Shown in pieces: positions 33,589-38,645 of a stretch of DNA of 38,645 bases. Location: positions 1-38,645 of the forward strand of contig NZ_JAAHGH010000008.1 of assembly GCF_010672525.1 (NCBI RefSeq), in the 5' to 3' direction. The stretch's first letter is position 1. Each line of letters starts with the position of its first letter. The notes below the pieces were generated by a model. That model made no database searches. It was not told where the DNA came from and worked only from the letters and a program-made list of their open reading frames with translations. This DNA comes from Okeania sp. SIO2B3. GTDB lineage: Bacteria > Cyanobacteriota > Cyanobacteriia > Cyanobacteriales > Microcoleaceae. The translations under genes and the position numbers were made by a program.

Positions 33589-34030
33589 AAGCAAAAAAGT
33601 TAACTCAGATTTGTCTGGATTAATCTAAAAGTCTCAAACAAAATGTAGATTAAATTCTGAATCAATATTCAGATTAAAAATAGTGGTTAATTCAGAAATC
33701 AAAATACTAGACTAATAGTCCGTCAAGCAAAACATGATGAGTATTTTGAGTATCAAAGCCTTAATAAATAAGTGTGATTGAGAAATAGTAACTTATTAAA
33801 CATAAACTTGATAGACTACTACAGTTGAAAATCTGATTTCTGAAACCACTCTAAAATTTAGCCATTGTCAACTCAGTAATCATTTTTAATAAAAAAGGAA
33901 CTTAAGCTAAAGGTTGAGAAATAAGAGTGAGAAAAATTGGTAAATAACTACCTTTCTATCGGCGAATTTGGTATAAGTAATAAGGCAAACATTAAAAAGT
34001 TCCAACAAACATAGCTGAAAAACTGAGTTA
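33589..34030. other. Spacer downstream of psaJ
   Basis: No gene recognised. A stem-loop TCTGAAT, CAAT, ATTCAGA (33656-33673) may mark the 3' end of the psaF-psaJ transcript, though no T-run follows. The rest is A/T-rich leader of the amidase gene. Confidence 0.5.
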
Positions 34031-34843
34031 ATGAAATCCTATCTCGCAGCAGCAATATCAATGACAAGTGTGCCTGACTTGTCAAAAAATCTAGTACAGG
34101 CAGAAGAATTAATAGACTTAGCAGTCCGTCAAGGTGCAGAGTTAGTTACCTTGCCAGAAAATTTTCCCTTCTTGGGTGAAGAAAAAGAAAAGATGGCCCA
34201 AGCAGAAGCGATCGCTACAGAGAGTGAAAAATTTCTCAAAACAACAGCTCAAAAATTCCAAATCACAATTTTAGGAGGTGGGTATCCAGTACCTACAAAA
34301 GATGGCAAAGTTTATAATGTTGCATCCCTAATCGATCCTAATGGTAAAGAAGTAGCTAGGTATGAAAAAGCACACTTATTTGACGTTAACTTACCTGACG
34401 GTAACACTTACCGAGAATCAAACACTGTTAAAGCAGGTTTCAAGTTACCTTCAGTGTATTCATCAAAAGATTATGGGAATTTAGGCATATCAGTATGCTA
34501 TGATGTAAGATTTCCTGAACTATATAGACATCTCTCAAATGCCGGGGCTGAAGTCCTATTTGTACCAGCGGCCTTCACTGCATATACAGGAAAAGACCAC
34601 TGGCAAGTATTACTCCAAGCACGAGCAATAGAAAATACCTGCTATATAATTGCTCCAGCTCAAACAGGGAAGCACTATGGCAGAAGACAAACTCATGGCC
34701 ATGCAATGATAGTTGACCCTTGGGGTTTGATTTTGGCAGATACTGAGGATAAACCAGGAGTAGCGATCGCAGAAATTAACCCATCCAGATTAGAACAAGT
34801 TCGTAGACAAATGCCATCCCTAAAACATAGGGTATTTACTTAA
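34031..34843 (+). CDS. Carbon-nitrogen hydrolase (nitrilase family, Nit1/Nit2-like amidase)
   Basis: 270 residues with the Glu-Lys-Cys triad: E43 (LPENFPFLG), K113 (YEKAHLFDV), C156 (ISVCYDVRFPELYR). The HLFDVNLPDGNTYRES loop and TGKDHWQVLLQARAIENTCY fit the Nit1/Nit2 branch, whose members hydrolyse deaminated glutathione (metabolite repair) or omega-amides such as alpha-ketoglutaramate. Which of the two applies here is inference; the first seems closer. Full length, single gene, two HIP1 sites (34206, 34762). Confidence 0.9.
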   Translation: MKSYLAAAISMTSVPDLSKNLVQAEELIDLAVRQGAELVTLPENFPFLGEEKEKMAQAEAIATESEKFLKTTAQKFQITILGGGYPVPTKDGKVYNVASLIDPNGKEVARYEKAHLFDVNLPDGNTYRESNTVKAGFKLPSVYSSKDYGNLGISVCYDVRFPELYRHLSNAGAEVLFVPAAFTAYTGKDHWQVLLQARAIENTCYIIAPAQTGKHYGRRQTHGHAMIVDPWGLILADTEDKPGVAIAEINPSRLEQVRRQMPSLKHRVFT

Positions 34844-35230
34844 CACAATTGCCTGATGTTCAATAATTAATAGATATCTCCAGAACAGAGGGAATAGGGA
34901 ACAGGGAGCAGGGAGAAATAATTGATAATTTATGGATAATAATTGATTTGATTTTTGATTTTTGGAGATGTCTAATAATTAACCCACATTCCGCACCACA
35001 AAATGTAGTATAGAATCAGGAGTCAGGAGACAGGAGACAGCAATTCTGAAGAAAATTATAGCTGCCGTGATTGAGTAATCAAATATAGCAAGTATTTATG
35101 CGTAAATTTTTGACTCGGAATTTGATCGACGAAAAAAGTAATTGAGATGATTTGCATAGTATAAATATCTACCAAACTACAGATTTATATACTACTTTTA
35201 ATACTGCAAATTGAAGTACGGAATGTGGAA
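34844..35230. other. Spacer with GGGAACAGGGAGCAGGG and GGAGACA repeats
   Basis: No gene. GGAATAGGGAACAGGGAGCAGGG lies at about 34891 and AGTCAGGAGACAGGAGACAG heptads at about 35019-35038. The remainder is A/T-rich. Confidence 0.55.
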
Positions 35231-35349
35231 TTAATAATTAATAATTAATAATTATCTCTCCTGAAAACCCATAGAATTGGCAAATAGGATTTTTGGTCTT
35301 TATTTATTCAAAGAAGAAGCTTGAAATTTTAATTATTAGGTAATTTTAT
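35231..35349. repeat. Palindromic intergenic repeat AATTATCTCTCC family, copy 4
   Basis: Same layout as the copies at 14.7, 16.3 and 28.6 kb (ATTATCTCTCCTGAAAAC; ATAGAATTGG; TTAATTATTAGGTAATTT). Its far end is interrupted by the MITE at 35350, and the sequence after the MITE (ATTTTATTACTATC) continues the pattern of copy 1. Confidence 0.65.
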
Positions 35350-35564
35350 GGCGTTGCTGAAATGTAATGGTAAGCAGGTGAAGGTAAAATTGAAAAACTT
35401 ATGTTTTGCGTTGATACTTAATCAGAAATTACTCATAACCAAAACATATAGTAAGGGTTAACGGCCGTTAACCCTGACAAGGTCTAACTTTACAAATGGT
35501 GTATAATTTCGTATTGAGCGTAAGTCCTGTTAATCTAAAAAATCATTACCACTCAGCAACGCCA
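35350..35564. mobile_element. MITE with 12-bp TIRs TGGCGTTGCTGA and probable 6-bp target duplication
   Basis: TGGCGTTGCTGA (35350-35361) mirrors TCAGCAACGCCA (35553-35564). ATTTTA abuts both outer ends (35344-35349 and 35565-35570). Inside are GGTTAACGGCCGTTAACC and a GCGTAAGTCCTG end of the other MITE family. A solo end of this family is at about 17710. Confidence 0.8.
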
Positions 35565-35570
35565 ATTTTA

Positions 35571-35988
35571 TTACTATCTTTTCTCTTATAGGTTTAATAG
35601 CTAACTTTAACTCTCTGTATCTATCAGCTTGCCCTGAGTTTGATTCAGCAAAGCGACAACTTTTTTTTGCTAATTAGCAGCCCAGTTAATGTTAATTATT
35701 CTTATGTTTACCTCCCCTCCTGGGCTATGCTTTATAAACATCTTTCTTAACATAAAACGTAGACAAAAAAGACAAGTTATGGGTTAGTCTGGGAGCGGCT
35801 TTTTCGGGAGAAAATTGTATTGAAAAATACACGCAAGTGTGAGGACTGTAGACAAAATTCTTACTTCCCCCTCTTCCCCCTCTTCCCCCTCTTCCCCCTC
35901 TTCCCCACTTTCCTACAAGGGTTTCAGGAGTTCCTTATAAGGGATAGCGCATCATTGGGGGGTTGGGGGGGGATACCTTCTGCCTTCT
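35571..35988. repeat. Spacer with CCCTCTTCC tandem repeat
   Basis: No gene. At 35867-35905 a 9-bp unit (CCCTCTTCC) repeats about four times. A short frame over it (repeated PLF residues) is an artefact of the repeat. Confidence 0.7.
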
Positions 35989-37083
35989 TCAAGTTAGTTC
36001 TATTTGACTATCATCTCCAATCATAAATCTTAATGCTTTAGGACGTTGTGGAGCATTAATTAGTTGAGCACGACGACCGAGTAAACTATCAACAATACGT
36101 TGATGAATTTCAATAATTTTTGCTCCTTGTAATATCACACTATGCTCAATGTCAACATCAATTAAAGTTACATTATCGGCAATACTACTATAAGGACCAA
36201 TAAAACAATTTTCTAGGTGACAATTATCTCCAATAATCACCGGACCTCGAATACTACAATTAATTAGTTTTGTATTTTTACCAATTTTTACTCGCCCAAT
36301 AATTTGACTTTGAGAATCTATTTCCCCATTTACTGAATTAGTTAAACGAGTATCTAAAATGATTTGATTAGCACTAAGTAAATCATCTTTTTTACCTGTA
36401 TCTAACCACCAACCTTCTAAGGTACGCGCTTCAACAGAAATTTCCTGATCTGCACCAGAGGTTTGCTGGTCAATTAAATATTGAATAGCATCAGTAATTT
36501 CTAATTCTCCTCTAGCTGAAGGTTTGATATTAGCAATGGCATTATGTATTTTATTTGAGAAGAAATATATTCCCACCAGTGCCAAATTAGATGGAGGAAC
36601 TTTTGGTTTTTCTACTAACCCTAAAACTTTTCCTTTTTCATCTACTTTTGCCACACCAAATGCTGTGGGGTTAGGCACTTTTCGCAGCAAAATTAAAGCA
36701 TCTAATTGTTCTTTTTTGAAAGTCTCTAAAAATTGTTCTAGCTGACTCTCAATAATATTATCTCCCAGATACATGACGAAAGGAGAATCTGCCAAAAATG
36801 GTTGGGCAATTTTCACCGCATGAGCTAAACCAGCAGGTTGCTCTTGCAGAATATAGGTAATATTAGCTCCAAATTTTTCGCCGTTTCCGGTTAATTCTTG
36901 TACTTCTTTTCCAGTTTCTGGACTAATAACAATGCCAATGTCAGTAATACCTGCTGCGACAATACCCTCAATGCCATACCACAAAATAGGTTTATTCGCA
37001 ACTGGTACTAATTGCTTTGCTCCTGTATAAGTAAGAGGACGTAACCTTGTACCTTTTCCACCAGAGAGAATTAATGCTTTCAT
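35989..37083 (-). CDS. Glucose-1-phosphate thymidylyltransferase, long form with left-handed beta-helix
   Basis: 364 residues. The nucleotide-binding ILSGGKGTRLRPLTYTGAKQ (5-24), metal-binding YLGDNI (about 105-110), FGVAKVDEKGKVLGLVEKP and EGWWLDTGKKDDLL belong to the sugar-nucleotidyltransferase fold. Residues about 245-330 form hexapeptide beta-helix coils (IIGRVKIGKNTKLIN, PVIIGDNCHLENC, SSIADNVTL). The long form makes dTDP-glucose for deoxysugars of surface polysaccharides or secondary metabolites. No rmlBCD genes are adjacent, so the pathway is not set by context. The start at 37083 (MKALILSGGK) is firm. Confidence 0.92.
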   Translation of the reverse strand: MKALILSGGKGTRLRPLTYTGAKQLVPVANKPILWYGIEGIVAAGITDIGIVISPETGKEVQELTGNGEKFGANITYILQEQPAGLAHAVKIAQPFLADSPFVMYLGDNIIESQLEQFLETFKKEQLDALILLRKVPNPTAFGVAKVDEKGKVLGLVEKPKVPPSNLALVGIYFFSNKIHNAIANIKPSARGELEITDAIQYLIDQQTSGADQEISVEARTLEGWWLDTGKKDDLLSANQIILDTRLTNSVNGEIDSQSQIIGRVKIGKNTKLINCSIRGPVIIGDNCHLENCFIGPYSSIADNVTLIDVDIEHSVILQGAKIIEIHQRIVDSLLGRRAQLINAPQRPKALRFMIGDDSQIELT

Positions 37084-37156
37084 GTCAATACTTCCAATTG
37101 CGGATTTTTATTGTAGTTTTTGTTCTTAGGGCTGAATTTTTTCTCACTTTAGCATA

Positions 37157-37218
37157 AGAAGGAAGAAGGAAGAGGGAAGAGGGAAGAAGGAAGAGGGAAA
37201 AAGGAAGAGGGAAGAAAA
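37157..37218. repeat. GAAGAGGGAAGAAG purine-rich tandem repeat
   Basis: An uninterrupted run of GAAGGAAGAGGGA-type units between the thymidylyltransferase gene and the 138-bp array. No coding role; a homopurine tract of about 60 bp. Confidence 0.85.
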
Positions 37219-38645
37219 AACTATTAGTCAATTAATTCTGACTATTTTGACAAAGTAACAAGCAGGATAAGAGATTTTTTCTGTAGGAAAATTATCGGAA
37301 ATTTTGCCAACAAGCTCCACTATTGAAAGGGGAAAAAAATTTCTCGGTCATCAGGGAAAATTATCCATCAATTAATTGTGGCTATTTCCAGAACATGACA
37401 AACAGGATAAGAGATTTTTCTGCGGGAAAATTATCGGAAATTTTGCCAAAAATCTCTACTACTGAACAGGAGACTAATTTCTCGGTGACTAGGGAAAATT
37501 ATCCATCAATTAATTGTGACTATTTCTAGAACATGACAAACAGGATAAGAGATTTTTCTGCGGGAAAATTATCGGAAATTTTGCCAAAAATCTCTACTAC
37601 TGAACAGGAGACTAATTTCTCGGTGACTAGGGAAAATTATCCATCAATTAATTGTGACTATTTCTAGAACATGACAAACAGGATAAGAGATTTTTCTGCG
37701 GGAAAATTATCGGAAATTTTGCCAAAAATCTCTACTACTGAACAGGAGACTAATTTCTCGGTGACTAGGGAAAATTATCCATCAATTAATTGTGACTATT
37801 TTCAGAACATGACAAATATAGTCAGAGATTTTTATGTAGGAAAATTCTGTGAAATTTTGCCAAAAATCTCTACTACTGGAGAGGAGACAAATTTCTCGGT
37901 GACTAGGGAAAATTATCCATCAATTAATTGTGAATATTTTCAGAACATGACAAATATAGTCAGAGATTTTTATGTAGGAAAATTCTGTGAAATTTTGCCA
38001 AAAACCTCTACTACTGAAAAGGAGACAAATTTCTCGGTCATTAAGGAAAATCTGCCATTAATTAATTCTCGCTATTTTGGTCAAGTGATAAACAGGATAA
38101 GAGATTTTTTCTGCGACAAAATTATCTGGCATTTTGCCGAACAGCTTTACTGCTGAAAGGGGAGAATTTTTATTGGTCATTCGGAAAAATTCTGTAGCAT
38201 TTTGCCAAACAGCTCCACTACTGAAAAGGTAAAAAATTACCACTTATCAGGGAAAATTATCCATCAATTAATTTTGGCTATTTTCAGAACATGACAAATA
38301 TAGTCAGAGATTTTTTCTGCGGGAAAATTATCGGAAATTTTGCCAACAAGCTCTACTACTGAAAAGAAGATTAATTTCTCGGTCATTAAGGAAAATTATC
38401 CATCAATTAATTGTGAATATTTTCAGAACATGACAAATATAGTCAGAGATTTTTCTGCGGGAAAATTCTGTGAAATTTTGCCAAAAACCTCTACTACTGA
38501 AAAGGAGACAAATTTCTCGGTCATTAAGGAAAATCTGCCATTAATTAATTCTCGCTATTTTGGTCAAGTGATAAACAGGATAAGAGATTTTTTCTGCGAC
38601 AAAATTATCTGGCATTTTGCCGAACAGCTTTACTGCTGAAAGGGG
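37219..38645. repeat. Tandem array of 138-bp (46-codon) units running off the right edge
   Basis: The anchor ATTAATTNTG/C recurs at 37231, 37371, 37509, 37647, 37785, 37923, 38061, 38267, 38406 and 38544. Most steps are exactly 138 bp (first 140; one 206 = 138 + 68; one 139). The forward frame encodes a 46-residue repeat (NYPSINCDYFQNMTNRIRDF; SAGKLSEILPKISTT) over blocks 37323-37529, 37671-38156 and 38340-38639. Two units carry TAG in place of CAG, and two end with the same TGA. Units 38061 and 38544 are copies of one variant, giving a 483-bp higher-order period. Coding status is doubtful. Confidence 0.92.

Noticed and set aside
35820-36026. Forward ORF with repeated FPL
   Set aside because: Generated by the CCCTCTTCC repeat and overlaps the 3' end of the thymidylyltransferase gene.

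Overview
The window looks like chromosomal DNA from a filamentous, non-heterocystous marine-type cyanobacterium (Trichodesmium/Okeania/Oscillatoria-like; genus is inference). Evidence: photosystem I genes psaF and psaJ next to tsaD, a Tic22-family protein, many HIP1 octamers (GCGATCGC), low GC, WD40 and caspase-like proteins, and an unusually large non-coding fraction filled with heptad repeats, MITE-like inverted-repeat elements and tandem arrays.

Layout. 1-3.6 kb: two AAA-like P-loop NTPase genes (the left one runs off the edge) flank a four-helix-bundle protein gene. 4.6-6.7 kb: a vanadium-dependent haloperoxidase fused to RTX calcium-binding repeats. 7.2-9.9 kb: a ferric-reductase-like membrane protein, a 7-blade WD40 protein and a DUF4258-like small protein. 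10.1-14.5 kb: a 1448-aa protein made of caspase, degenerate caspase-like domain, P-loop and 16 WD40 repeats, whose STAND NTPase appears internally deleted. A 305-aa protein of unknown role is encoded divergently. 16.6-20.8 kb: threonine aldolase, a GNAT, a degenerate histidine kinase and tsaC. 20.7-22.7 kb: an expansion between tsaC and prmC holding three decayed tandem copies of the tsaC 5' end, a TnpB/omega-RNA-like IS200/IS605 remnant and an ORF broken by one in-frame TGA. 22.8-30.5 kb: prmC, a Tic22-like gene, tRNA-Pro(UGG), two more IS605-type remnants, two GNATs, an ACT-like protein and an alpha/beta hydrolase. 30.8-31.5 kb: a 4 x 172 bp tandem array. 31.6-34.8 kb: tsaD, psaF, psaJ and a nitrilase-family amidase. 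36-37 kb: a long-form glucose-1-phosphate thymidylyltransferase. 37.2 kb to the right edge: a tandem array of 138-bp (46-codon) units.

Functional themes. tsaC and tsaD both serve tRNA t6A synthesis, and prmC serves translation termination. psaF/psaJ encode photosystem I subunits. The left third carries NTPase, caspase and WD40 proteins of the kinds found in bacterial conflict or programmed-cell-death networks, but no complete known defence operon can be assigned. The most unusual content is the rearranged caspase-WD40 protein, the tsaC-derived pseudo-array, the transposase-less IS200/IS605 right ends and the two tandem satellites.
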